This document shows, piece after piece, positions 7,870 through 16,605 of a stretch of DNA of 64,000 nucleotides (the first letter of the stretch is position 1; every line of letters starts with the position of its first letter). The DNA lies in the NCBI GenBank assembly GCA_007134485.1, contig SLKT01000099.1, positions 18,889 to 82,888 of the forward strand. The letters run 5' to 3'. The translations under genes were made by a program, and so were the position numbers. Below the pieces are notes generated by a model. It was not told where the DNA came from, did no database searches, and saw only the letters and a program-made list of their open reading frames with translations. The DNA comes from Wenzhouxiangella sp. (lineage in GTDB: Bacteria > Pseudomonadota > Gammaproteobacteria > Xanthomonadales > Wenzhouxiangellaceae).

Positions 7870-9555
7870 ATGACATCGAATCAAGCCACCTGGAAACTGG
7901 TCGTGGGTTTGATCGCCGCACTGGCCATTGCAATCCATGTCCATGCCGATTGCACTCACAATAGTGATCACAATGGCGATCACGAGCACAACGATCATGC
8001 CCACATGCACGACGATGCACTGGTGCATGACGATGAAACCATCGGCACGGTCGACTTCGGCGCTGACTGCAATGAATCGGTGCGCGCGGATTTCGATCGT
8101 GCGCTCGGGCTGATGCATCACATGATGTATGTGCAGTCACGCGGTGAGTACGAATCCATCGCCGAGACCGATCCCGACTGCGCAATGGCGCACTGGGGCG
8201 TGGCCACGACCCTGTTCCAGCCGCTATGGGGCACCACCCCTTCGGACGAGGACTTCGAAAGGGCCGAGGTCGCCATCGACCGTGCGCGCGCCAGCGTCGA
8301 AAGCGAGCGCGAGCGGCTGCTGATCGAGGCCACGGCAGCATTTTTCGAGGCCGATACCGAACACCTCGGCGTTCGCCTCAATGCCTGGGCCGATGGCATG
8401 GATGCGGCCTATCAGGCCTACCCCGAAGATCATGACGTGGCCGCGCTGTACAGTCTGGGGTTGCTGACCCGGGCCTTGAGCGCCGATGACCACCATGCCC
8501 TGCATGCCGAGGCCGAAGAGATTCTCCAGAAGATATTCGATGCCGAGCCGACCCATCCGGGATCGATTCACTATGCCATTCATGCCACCGATGCCGAAGG
8601 CCGGGCCGAAAACATGTTGCACATGGTCGAGGCTTACGGCGAAATTGCGCCGACCGTGCCGCATGCCCTGCACATGCCCTCGCACATATACGTGCGCCTG
8701 GGCGACTGGCCCGAGGTCATCGACTGGAATGAGCGGTCATCCGAAGCGGCACTGGAACATGATGTCAATGGCGCCGTCTCTTATCACTACATCCACGCCA
8801 TCGACTACCTGGTTTATGGTCATTTGCAGCGCGGTGAGGACTCTGTTGCAGAGAACGTATGGAAAACGGCTCAGGACAAGGGTCGTCACCAGGGTGGTTT
8901 TGTCGGCGCCTTTCACCTGGCTGCCATTCCCGCGCGCCTGGCCGTTGAACAGCGTGACTGGGAACGCGCCGCCCAACTTGACTCGCACACACCCGACTAC
9001 ATCGAATGGGAAAGCTTCGAGTGGCCAGAAGGCCTGAACTGGTACGCGCGCGGGCTCGGCGCGGTGCACACCGATGACCTGGAAGGCGCGCGCAAAGCGG
9101 CAGCAAGCCTGGAAGCACTCAGCGACCAGGCCAGGGCTGCCGCCGACGAGCGATTCACCGTGTATATCGACGTTGACCGCTACATTCTCGAGGGCTGGAT
9201 TGCGCATGCCGAAGGGGATGCCGAGCGCGCCGTGAAATCCATGCGCAAGGCCGTGGATCTCGAATCATCGGTGGAAAAACATCCGGTCACCCCCGGCGCA
9301 CTGTTGCCTCCGGGCGAGGCACTTGGTGATCTGCTGCGCACCCTCGAGCGGCCGGCCGCGGCTCTGGATGCCTATTCCGAGGCCGACAAGATCTGGCCGG
9401 GTCGCTACAACACCCTCTTCGGAGCCATGATCGCCGCCGAACAGGCCGGAGACGACCAGGCAGCCTCCCAGTGGGCCGAACGCCTGCTGTCGGTCGCACC
9501 ACAAGCCGAACGTCCCAATATCGAGCGAGCGCGTGTGACAGTCCTGCACGATTGA
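7870..9555 (+). CDS. Exported TPR protein with His/Asp-rich N-terminus
   Basis: 561 residues. A signal peptide (VVGLIAALAIAIHVHA) is followed by a segment of about 35 residues very rich in His, Asp and Asn (HNSDHNGDHEHNDHAHMHDD), of the kind that binds zinc, nickel or copper. The remainder is TPR-like: FDRALGLMHHMMY, CAMAHWGVA, then HYAIHATD, HALHMPSHIYVRLGDW and HYIHAIDYLVYGHLQRG. Histidine-containing TPR proteins of this layout occur in many bacteria without known function. An AGGAGG-like site (7860-7866) precedes the ATG. Pairing with the cupin suggests a joint periplasmic metal-linked role (inference). Confidence 0.75.
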   Translation: MTSNQATWKLVVGLIAALAIAIHVHADCTHNSDHNGDHEHNDHAHMHDDALVHDDETIGTVDFGADCNESVRADFDRALGLMHHMMYVQSRGEYESIAETDPDCAMAHWGVATTLFQPLWGTTPSDEDFERAEVAIDRARASVESERERLLIEATAAFFEADTEHLGVRLNAWADGMDAAYQAYPEDHDVAALYSLGLLTRALSADDHHALHAEAEEILQKIFDAEPTHPGSIHYAIHATDAEGRAENMLHMVEAYGEIAPTVPHALHMPSHIYVRLGDWPEVIDWNERSSEAALEHDVNGAVSYHYIHAIDYLVYGHLQRGEDSVAENVWKTAQDKGRHQGGFVGAFHLAAIPARLAVEQRDWERAAQLDSHTPDYIEWESFEWPEGLNWYARGLGAVHTDDLEGARKAAASLEALSDQARAAADERFTVYIDVDRYILEGWIAHAEGDAERAVKSMRKAVDLESSVEKHPVTPGALLPPGEALGDLLRTLERPAAALDAYSEADKIWPGRYNTLFGAMIAAEQAGDDQAASQWAERLLSVAPQAERPNIERARVTVLHD

Positions 9556-9649
9556 GTTGACAGCTCGCTCCGAGGTCCAGGACGTTCAGAGCAGGCATGA
9601 ACCCCTGACGAAGCGAAAGCGGGTATCGCCTCGAGGTGTAAACGTCCAG

Positions 9650-10018
9650 TCAGTGCGCGGTATTGGCGGCGTGAGCACGTAGCTGATCCAGGGTGACATA
9701 CTCCAATGTCGCCTCGTGGGTGGCTTCCAGAATCACCCGCGGCGCGATGCCGGCCATCAGCGCCTCGCGCCAGCGATCAGCGCAAAGACACCACTGGTCA
9801 CCCGGCTTGAGGCCCGGAAAACCCCAGGCCGGTCGCGGAGTGGAAAGATCATTGCCGCGCTCGGCCGAAAACTCCAGGAACTCCTCGGTCATCACCGCAC
9901 AGACGCTGTGACAGCCGACATCGTCATCCCCGGTACGGCAACTACCATCGCGATAAAAGCCGGTCAAAGGATCGTGCGAACAAGGGACAAGGGGCTCGCC
10001 CAGTACGTTGCGTGTCAT
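9650..10018 (-). CDS. DUF2237 family protein
   Basis: 122 residues, the usual size of DUF2237. Recognisable features are NVLGEPL, CSxDPLTGFYRDGSC, VCAVMTEEFLEFS, GNDLSTPRPAWGFPGLKPGDQWCLCADRW and the C-terminal LEATHEATLEYVTLDQL. The conserved Cys residues and WC-C-W pattern mark the family, whose biochemical role is unknown. An AGAGG six bases upstream supports ATG 10018. It converges with the TPR gene across about 95 bases in which no convincing terminator was seen. The 280 bases upstream (10019-10301) contain no gene I can support; a short ATTAACCCGGCA at about 10208-10219 matches the tip of the 63488 element. Confidence 0.85.
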   Translation of the reverse strand: MTRNVLGEPLVPCSHDPLTGFYRDGSCRTGDDDVGCHSVCAVMTEEFLEFSAERGNDLSTPRPAWGFPGLKPGDQWCLCADRWREALMAGIAPRVILEATHEATLEYVTLDQLRAHAANTAH

Positions 10019-10301
10019 TTGAAACCTCTATTGTGATCAGTTGACCGCCAGCCCGGACTCGGTTTCGGCCTGAATTGGAATCGAGACCTGCCCTTTCAGC
10101 ACTGAGGCGGGCGTTCGAAACTGATGGTCTGGGAGGCTTGCGAACTTCCAGCGAGGGCGTAGCCTAACCTTCCCAACCGAGCTGATCAATGGTTGCAACA
10201 ACCTTATATTAACCCGGCATCGATCGGTGACTGTCAAAGGCCGTTAAGCACAGAATGCGGTTTACACTAGATTATCCTTGATAGGAGGGCCTTTCGGTGC
10301 C

Positions 10302-12857
10302 ATGACATTTTTCAGACATGATCGATTACTACTGCTGATTGCACTCTCCATGATGATTCTGCCCTCGTGCGAACGACAACATCCATTGACCGTGGAACCG
10401 GGTGTTTCATTACAGCTTGCCGAATATCGCAAATCAGTACTGAGTGACATCCGCTACCGGCTGCATTTCATCATCCCCGAACAGCGAGAGGCAGCAATTG
10501 ACGGGGCGCTTCAGCTTACTTTCAATTTGTCCGGCACCCGCCTGCCGCTGCAGCTCGATTTTCGAGCACCGGAGGAAAACCTGATTTCGGTAAAGGCGAA
10601 TGGTCAAGCATCCGAATATCGTTTCAAGCATGAGCATATCGTGATTCCGGCCGAAGAGCTGATACCCGGAGAAAACGAGATTTCAATCGAGTTCATTGCC
10701 GGCGAGGACGCGCTGAACCGAAACCCGGAGTATCTCTACACGCTCTTCGTACCCGACCGGGCAAGGACGGCGTTTCCGGTATTCGATCAGCCCGATCTGA
10801 AGTCGGTCTACGAACTCACGCTAACCCTTCCTGAGGGCTGGGAAGCCCTGGCCAATGGCGTGCTGCTCGAAGAGCAACCGGATGGTGATGGCCGCAAACT
10901 CAGGTTCGCGGAGTCCGACCTGATCCCTTCCTATCTTTTCTCTTTCGTGGCCGGAAAATTCGAGCGCGTCACGCGGTCTGTTAACGGGCGCGACATGACC
11001 CTGATTCACCGGGAAACCGATATCGAAAAAGTCAACCGCAACCTGGATGACATCTTTCGCCTGCATGGCAACGCGCTTGAATGGCTCGAGGCCTACACCG
11101 GCATCCCCCATCCCTATCAGAAGTTCGACTTTGCCCTGATTCCCGGTTTCCAATACAACGGCATGGAGCATGTCGGCGCCATCCTCTACCGTTCCGACAG
11201 CCTGTTTCTGGATGAAGATCCCTCGCAGTCGGCCCTGCTTGGCCGTGCCAGCCTGATCGCCCACGAAACGGCGCATATGTGGTTCGGCAACCTGGTGACC
11301 ATGAAGTGGTTCAACGATGTATGGACCAAGGAGGTGTATGCCAATTTCATGGCGGCCAAGATTGTGAACCCGGAATTCCCGGAGGTGGATCATGATCTGA
11401 ATTTCCTGGTGCGCCATTACCCGGCAGCCTACAGCGTGGACAGGACACAGGGCGCCAATCCCATTCGTCAGCATCTTGAAAATCTCAACATGGCCGGACA
11501 GATGTACGGCCCCATCATTTATCAGAAGGCGCCCATCATGATGCGCCAACTCGAAACCCTGCTGGGTGAGACGCTGTTCCGGACAGGCATCCCGGAATAC
11601 CTGGAGCGCTTCAGCCACGACAATGCCACATGGCCGGAGCTGGTCGCCATTTTTGATCGCCTCATTGATCAGGATCTTGAACGCTGGAGCGATGTATGGG
11701 TGCACACCGCAGGCAGGCCTCATATTGGCGTTGAATCGGTCAGCCCGCTGAAGATCCGCCAGCATGATCCATCCGGCAAAAGCCGGATCTGGACTCAGGC
11801 GTTCGAGGCATTGATCTTTTCCGGAGATCAACGATGTGCAGTCAACGTAACGTCCGATGCGCCGGTGGTCGAGATTGCGTTGCCGCAGGAATGCTCTGAT
11901 CCGGATCAGGTTTTGCTCAACTCCGACGGCATGGGCTACGGGCTTTTCGAAGCCGATCAAGAACTGCTGAATCAATGGCCGAACTTGAGTGATCTTCAAA
12001 CGGGCGTACTGCTGATCGACTTGTATGAAAACATGCTTGAGCAGCGCGAGATCGACCCGCTGGAGATGGTGCAATCGCTGATCAAGTTGATTCCCGAAGC
12101 GCACAACCAGCTCATTCTTGAGTTAGCCCTGGACAAGCTCGGTACGATCCAATGGTCGTTTCTGACAGATGAACAACGATCCGACATGCAAGCTGACATT
12201 GAACGGATGCTGTGGGACGGCGTGCAAGACCCTGATCATGACGGCAGCCTGAAGCGGGTCTTTTTCAACAGCTACCGGAATGCGGCGATGAGCGATGAGG
12301 CGCTGGACAGGCTGTATGAGATCTGGTCGGGAAGGGTTCAGGTGGCCGGACTTTCACTTTCGGAGACGGACTTGATCAGCCTGGCATCCGAGCTTTCGAT
12401 CAAGATGCCCGACCGATTCGAGCACATTGCCGCAACCCAACTGGACCAGATCGAAAATCCCGACCGCAGGAGGGAGTTCGAATTCATCATGCCGGCCCTT
12501 TCCAATGACCGGGAAACGCGTGATCGGTTCTTTGACTCCCTGATGGGTGCGGACAACAGAAGGGTCGAGTCATGGGTGCGAACGGCGCTCGGATACCTGC
12601 ACCATCCGCTCAGGGTGGATGAGTCGGAGCAATACCTCCGGGCATCACTTGAAATTCTCGAAGAGCTGCAAGTGACCGGTGACATCTTTTTTCCCAGCCA
12701 GTGGCTGAACCTTACCTTCAAGCATCACTGGTCCGACAGCGCGGTGGAGACCGTTCGCGCATTCCTCGAAGAGCGACCGGACTACAACGAGCAACTCAGG
12801 ATGAGGATCCTGCAGGCGGCCGATGATCTGTTCCGCGCCAATCAATTGCGGAAGTGA
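10302..12857 (+). CDS. M1 family zinc aminopeptidase, lipoprotein
   Basis: 851 residues from ATG 10302; AGGAGG at 10283-10288 supports this over the TTG at 10278. The N-terminus is a lipoprotein signal (LLLLIALSMMILPSC, Cys 23 as lipid anchor). The M1 zinc site is HETAH at 321-325 with the third ligand Glu 344 (HEXXH-X18-E), preceded by QYNGMEHVGAI in place of the GAMEN exopeptidase loop. After the catalytic domain come an ERAP1-like beta domain and a long helical C-terminal domain. It should trim peptides at the outer-membrane face or in the periplasm. Monocistronic by spacing, converging on folA. Confidence 0.88.
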   Translation: MTFFRHDRLLLLIALSMMILPSCERQHPLTVEPGVSLQLAEYRKSVLSDIRYRLHFIIPEQREAAIDGALQLTFNLSGTRLPLQLDFRAPEENLISVKANGQASEYRFKHEHIVIPAEELIPGENEISIEFIAGEDALNRNPEYLYTLFVPDRARTAFPVFDQPDLKSVYELTLTLPEGWEALANGVLLEEQPDGDGRKLRFAESDLIPSYLFSFVAGKFERVTRSVNGRDMTLIHRETDIEKVNRNLDDIFRLHGNALEWLEAYTGIPHPYQKFDFALIPGFQYNGMEHVGAILYRSDSLFLDEDPSQSALLGRASLIAHETAHMWFGNLVTMKWFNDVWTKEVYANFMAAKIVNPEFPEVDHDLNFLVRHYPAAYSVDRTQGANPIRQHLENLNMAGQMYGPIIYQKAPIMMRQLETLLGETLFRTGIPEYLERFSHDNATWPELVAIFDRLIDQDLERWSDVWVHTAGRPHIGVESVSPLKIRQHDPSGKSRIWTQAFEALIFSGDQRCAVNVTSDAPVVEIALPQECSDPDQVLLNSDGMGYGLFEADQELLNQWPNLSDLQTGVLLIDLYENMLEQREIDPLEMVQSLIKLIPEAHNQLILELALDKLGTIQWSFLTDEQRSDMQADIERMLWDGVQDPDHDGSLKRVFFNSYRNAAMSDEALDRLYEIWSGRVQVAGLSLSETDLISLASELSIKMPDRFEHIAATQLDQIENPDRRREFEFIMPALSNDRETRDRFFDSLMGADNRRVESWVRTALGYLHHPLRVDESEQYLRASLEILEELQVTGDIFFPSQWLNLTFKHHWSDSAVETVRAFLEERPDYNEQLRMRILQAADDLFRANQLRK

Positions 12858-12872
12858 CGCCCGGGCCGAACT

Positions 12873-12899
12873 GCCAGCGATCAATTGTTACGCGCTGGC
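12873..12899. terminator. Hairpin between convergent aminopeptidase and folA genes
   Basis: Inverted repeat GCCAGCG...CGCTGGC, 7 bp stem with a 13-base loop, filling the 42-base gap between two convergent genes. No T-run of note, so it is only a candidate bidirectional terminator. Confidence 0.4.
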
Positions 12900-13409
12900 T
12901 CACTTGCGCTTGAGCCTGAGAAATACCAGGCGATGGGCATTGGCTTCATCGCACGGGCGGGCTTGCATGTGCTCGACAGTCCACTGCGCCAGGTTGTAGT
13001 CGGGAAAGACGGTATCGCCATCGGGTTCGGCATCGACCAGGGTCAGCTCCAACCGGTTGGCCAGCGGCAGGGCCTGGCGATAGATTTCACCGCCGCCGAT
13101 GATCATGACGCGCTGGGCATCGACACACCTTGACAGGGCCGTATCCAGGCTGTCGGCCAGTTCCACGCGCTCGGGCAGACGCGGCCGGGAACGGCTGATC
13201 ACGATATTGCGTCGACCAGGCAGGGGCTTGCCGATCGACTCGAAGGTCTTGCGGCCCATGATGACCGGGTGTCCGAGCGTGACCTGCTTGAAGTGGGCCA
13301 GGTCGGCCGGCAGGCGCCACGGCATGTCGCCCTGGTTGCCGATCACGCGATTGCGGGCCATGGCCGCAACCAGCACCAGTTCGCCGGAGAAGGAATTCAT
13401 TGTCTGCAT
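12900..13409 (-). CDS. folA: Dihydrofolate reductase
   Basis: 169 residues (166 if started at ATG 13400). It makes tetrahydrofolate from dihydrofolate and NADPH. Seen: VAAMARNRVIGNQGDMPWRLPADLAHFKQVT, the substrate/NADPH loop with the conserved Asp in the PADLAHFK segment; GHPVIMGRKTFESIGKPLPGRRNIVISR, the NADPH phosphate-binding region; and VMIIGGGEIYRQALPLA. Length and motifs are typical of the chromosomal enzyme. No clear ribosome site distinguishes the two starts. Confidence 0.93.
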   Translation of the reverse strand: MQTMNSFSGELVLVAAMARNRVIGNQGDMPWRLPADLAHFKQVTLGHPVIMGRKTFESIGKPLPGRRNIVISRSRPRLPERVELADSLDTALSRCVDAQRVMIIGGGEIYRQALPLANRLELTLVDAEPDGDTVFPDYNLAQWTVEHMQARPCDEANAHRLVFLRLKRK

Positions 13410-13554
13410 CCAGGATCTTGGTCTGTTAGCCAGCGACTACCGGCCGGCACTCGCCCAGAATCATAGAGCATCGTGCCAGTCGATGAGCATCCATTGTCCG
13501 CGAGAGTGGTAAGCTTGCGCTCTGACCCGTGAATCTCCGACCGTGATTGGCCTC

Positions 13555-14139
13555 ATGGCAAAGCCTGACGAAGACCCGATCACCTTGTTGCTCGAGCAAC
13601 TGCGATCCTCGCCGGAATCGCTCGAGCAACTGACCGAAATCGTGTACGACGACATTCGCCGGCTAGCCCGCCACCAGCGCGCCCGCATGGGAACCGGCGA
13701 AACCCTGCGCACCACCGCACTGGTTCACGAGGCTTACATGAAGCTGTTTCGCGACACCGGGGTTGCGATCACCAATCGTCAGCATCTCAACCGCCTGATG
13801 GTGCGCACCATTCGTCAGATCATCGTGGATCACGCGCGCAGCCAGCTTGCCAGCAAACGGGGTGGAAGCGCGGCTCACTTGCCGCTGGAAGAAGGCCTGG
13901 TGGCCGCCGACGAACACGACATGGCCTGGGTACTGGACATGAATGCCGCCATCAATCGCCTGGCCGATCTGGACGGCGAACTGGCCGATATCGTCACGGC
14001 CCGTTACTTTGCCGGAAATACCACCGAGGAGATTGCCGACATGGCTGATGTGTCACGCCGCACCGTACAGCGCCAGCTCAAACGCGCCAATGCCTGGCTG
14101 CGCATGGAACTCGGTATCGGCAAGGAAGCCTCTGGATGA
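13555..14139 (+). CDS. ECF-type sigma factor without an adjacent kinase
   Basis: 194 residues from ATG 13555 (GTG 13543 is also possible). Same TIGR02999-like group as the sigma factor at 4350: region 2 with TTALVHEAYMKLF, RLMVRTIRQIIVDHARSQLASKRGG; region 4 with LADLDGELADIVTARYFAGNTTEEIADMADVSRRTVQRQLKRANAWL. Unlike the 4350 gene, no kinase or anti-sigma gene follows; the next gene is a convergent mechanosensitive channel. Its partner kinase may be elsewhere. The 133 bases upstream contain no recognisable promoter. Confidence 0.85.
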   Translation: MAKPDEDPITLLLEQLRSSPESLEQLTEIVYDDIRRLARHQRARMGTGETLRTTALVHEAYMKLFRDTGVAITNRQHLNRLMVRTIRQIIVDHARSQLASKRGGSAAHLPLEEGLVAADEHDMAWVLDMNAAINRLADLDGELADIVTARYFAGNTTEEIADMADVSRRTVQRQLKRANAWLRMELGIGKEASG

Positions 14140-14158
14140 CTCTGCCGACTGAACCGGA

Positions 14159-15295
14159 TCAGGCAGACGGCTCCTCGGCGGGCCGTCCGGGATCGCGTAC
14201 CCACAGATCGCGCTGCGGGAAGGGGATCTCGATACCGGCCTTGCCAAGCTCCTTGTAGATTTTCATGTACAGCTCGTGGGTGACCACGCCGCGCTCGGAA
14301 GGGTGATCGACCCAGCAAAGCAGTTCGAAATCCAGGCTGGAATCACCGAAACCGCGCATTCGCACCCGCGGTGAGGGATCGCGACAGACGGTTCCATGGT
14401 TGGCCGCGACCTGTTCAAGCAATTCGACCACCGCGTCGACATCCGAGCCGTAAGCCACGCCCACCTTCAGGCGAATGCGGAATTTGACCCAGCGCCCGCC
14501 GGATTCGTTGAAGATCTTGGCGTTGGCCATCTCCGAGTTGGGGACGATGATCTCGACATCGTCGCGGGTCAGCAGGCGGGTAGAACGAATGCCGACCTTG
14601 GTGATCTCGCCGCGATCACCGGAATCAAGCACGATGTAGTCGCCCAGCTTATACGGCGAATCGGCAATGATAAAAAACCCGGCGAACAGATTGGCCAGCG
14701 TATCGCGCGCGGCAAATCCCACCGCGATGCCGATCACGCCGGCCGAGGCCAGCCAGGCGGTCGGATTGATGTCCCAGACCATCAGCAGCGCATAAGCCGC
14801 CGCGCCGATGATCAGGATCGTCATGACCAGATCAAACAGCGGAATGGTGCGCTCCTCGACGATGGCGTAGCGATCGCGCACCCGGCCAAGGATTTCCAGG
14901 CCGACATGCGAGGCGCGCATGGCCGACTTGATCAACCTGAGAATCAGCAGGCTGAGCAGAATGCGGATGATGACCTGTTCGACCCGCTCGCTGAATCCCA
15001 TAACTTGAACCGCGACCACCAGGGCGATATAGGCCACGATCAGGGCGGCGACATTGGCCAGAATGCGCAAGAACTTCGCGCCCAGATCCGGGCTGGTACG
15101 AGAGACCAGCTTGGTGCCCCAATGCAGCACGAAGGCTCGACCCAGTACCGCCAGCGCGATGCCGACGACCATCACGACCAGGGCCAGCACGGGCGGGTAA
15201 TTGGCCAGGAAATGCCAGGAGGCCTCCAGCACCTCCGGCAGCCAGGCCGGCGGCTCGGCTCTCAGTTGGGGATTGGTTCCGGACTGCGCACTCAT
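14159..15295 (-). CDS. Small-conductance mechanosensitive channel (MscS family)
   Basis: 378 residues. Four to five N-terminal membrane helices (PPVLALVVMVVGIALAVLG; FLRILANVAALIVAYIALVVAVQV; VIIRILLSLLILRLI; FDLVMTILIIGAAAYALLMVW), then the pore helix with the MscS signature SAGVIGIAVGFAARDTLANLFAGFFI, the SPYKLGDYI beta-domain entry, and the cytoplasmic cage ending in IPFPQRDLWVRD. It releases solutes on osmotic downshock in the inner membrane. Its ATG overlaps the stop of trhO (ATGA), so the two are one operon on the minus strand. Confidence 0.9.
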   Translation of the reverse strand: MSAQSGTNPQLRAEPPAWLPEVLEASWHFLANYPPVLALVVMVVGIALAVLGRAFVLHWGTKLVSRTSPDLGAKFLRILANVAALIVAYIALVVAVQVMGFSERVEQVIIRILLSLLILRLIKSAMRASHVGLEILGRVRDRYAIVEERTIPLFDLVMTILIIGAAAYALLMVWDINPTAWLASAGVIGIAVGFAARDTLANLFAGFFIIADSPYKLGDYIVLDSGDRGEITKVGIRSTRLLTRDDVEIIVPNSEMANAKIFNESGGRWVKFRIRLKVGVAYGSDVDAVVELLEQVAANHGTVCRDPSPRVRMRGFGDSSLDFELLCWVDHPSERGVVTHELYMKIYKELGKAGIEIPFPQRDLWVRDPGRPAEEPSA

Positions 15296-16239
15296 TGGCT
15301 GATCTCCTGATTGGAATCAGCAGCATGATCATTTTGAGCCTGCGGGCCAAGATGCTGGTCACCACGCCTGCGGGCCAGGGCGATCTGGCGCACACGCTCG
15401 CGTATGCCGGCCAGGCGTCCCGGGGAAAACGCTTCGCCGCAAGCCCGGCATTGCCCATTTTCATCGACCGGCGGCATACCCTCGGCGCTGAGTCCCTCAG
15501 CCGGCTTGCGGCATCCGGCGCACACCGCCCGCCCCGTCGGTTGCAGGGCGTGATTCACGCTGACCCGGTCATCGAACACAAAACACTCACCGTGCCAGCG
15601 GCTGTGCTCGACCGGGATTGTCTCCAGGTATTGCAGAATCCCGCCATGCAACTGGTAGACCTGGTCATAGCCCTGCTCCAGTAACCAGGCGCTGGCCTTT
15701 TCGCAACGCACCCCCCCGGTGCAGAACATCGCCACCGGACGTTCCGGGTCAAGGTGCTCGGTCGCCCAATCACGAAACTCAGAGAAACGCTCGATTTGTG
15801 GGTTGATGGCCCCGGAAAAGCTGCCGATGTTGTATTCATACTGGTTGCGCGTGTCGACCAGTTGCACATCCTCCTGTTGAAGCAAACGCTGCCATTTCTC
15901 CGGTGAAAGCGATTGACCGGTCGCCGTTTCCCCAGGCTTGAGGTTCGGTTCGAAGGTAATGATTTCAGGGCGGATGCGGACCTTGAGTCGCAGGAAGGGC
16001 ACTGAACCAACCGTTGACCGATTGCAGACGAGATCAGCAACGCCATAGTGCTGGTTCAGCCAGTCCAGCCAATGATCCAGGGCGCTCGCATCGCCGCCCA
16101 GGCTGAAATTGATGCCTTCGTCAGCCAGCAACACCGTACCCTTGAGTCCCAGTTCAAGCGTTCTGGCCCGGACCCGCGCACGCATCAGGGGCAATTCCTT
16201 CAGGTCGACGAATTGGTAGGCGCTCAATAACTGGGGCAT
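15292..16239 (-). CDS. trhO: tRNA uridine(34) hydroxylase (rhodanese family)
   Basis: 315 residues from ATG 16239 (MPQLLSAYQFVDLKEL); the open frame continues 96 codons further up but the family begins here. It makes 5-hydroxyuridine at tRNA position 34. Seen: N-terminal ferredoxin-like domain (LLADEGINFSLGG), rhodanese domain with VDTRNQYEYNIGSF and catalytic loop CTGGVRCEKAS, then LHGGILQYLE, ending in a Cys-rich tail (CAGCRKP, CRACGEAF) that may bind zinc. Coupled to the MscS gene downstream. Divergent from rpsB across about 370 bases. Confidence 0.9.
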   Translation of the reverse strand: MPQLLSAYQFVDLKELPLMRARVRARTLELGLKGTVLLADEGINFSLGGDASALDHWLDWLNQHYGVADLVCNRSTVGSVPFLRLKVRIRPEIITFEPNLKPGETATGQSLSPEKWQRLLQQEDVQLVDTRNQYEYNIGSFSGAINPQIERFSEFRDWATEHLDPERPVAMFCTGGVRCEKASAWLLEQGYDQVYQLHGGILQYLETIPVEHSRWHGECFVFDDRVSVNHALQPTGRAVCAGCRKPAEGLSAEGMPPVDENGQCRACGEAFSPGRLAGIRERVRQIALARRRGDQHLGPQAQNDHAADSNQEISQ

Positions 16240-16319
16240 GGCAGGAACTTCTGATCCTCGGGCATGGCGTGAATGTCCATTGTATGTCAGCGCAGACCCA
16301 TGGAAAAAGCACGAAACTA

Positions 16320-16349
16320 TTGAAACAGGTAAGGCAAATGCTGTATGCT
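16320..16349 (+). promoter_or_regulatory. Predicted sigma-70 promoter of rpsB operon and long leader
   Basis: TTGAAA (16320-16325), 18-base spacer, TATGCT (16344-16349). This leaves a leader of roughly 250 bases before the rpsB ATG. In gammaproteobacteria the rpsB-tsf leader carries the S2 autoregulatory site; its presence here is expected but I did not fold it. The 366-base gap 16240-16605 contains this promoter, the leader, and by necessity the trhO promoter on the other strand; no gene. Confidence 0.5.
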
Positions 16350-16605
16350 TGATGGGATTTGTTGGCCAATGATGGCCGGCAAAGACCATTACACACGCTG
16401 ATTGGCAAGTGCTGCGGGGTTGCCCGTGTTCTTGATCATCGAATCGATGTCGGCAGACATCGAGAGCATGGTCTAAGAACCTGAGGTTCGCAGGCACGGG
16501 ATCAGCGGAGGCCCAAACCCCGGACAATGCGTTGAAACTGAACGGAATTCAGGCACTGGAATGCCACCGTTGCGCGATGTCCAATTGAAAGTGAAGGAAA
16601 TTTCA

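Noticed and set aside
9556..9649. Possible terminator with GGACGTT / AACGTCC
   Set aside because: Loop of over 50 bases and only 7 paired bases; not convincing.
10037..10237. 66-residue minus-strand frame in the 10.0-10.3 kb gap
   Set aside because: No ribosome site, no family features, and part of it overlaps a fragment of the palindromic element's tip.
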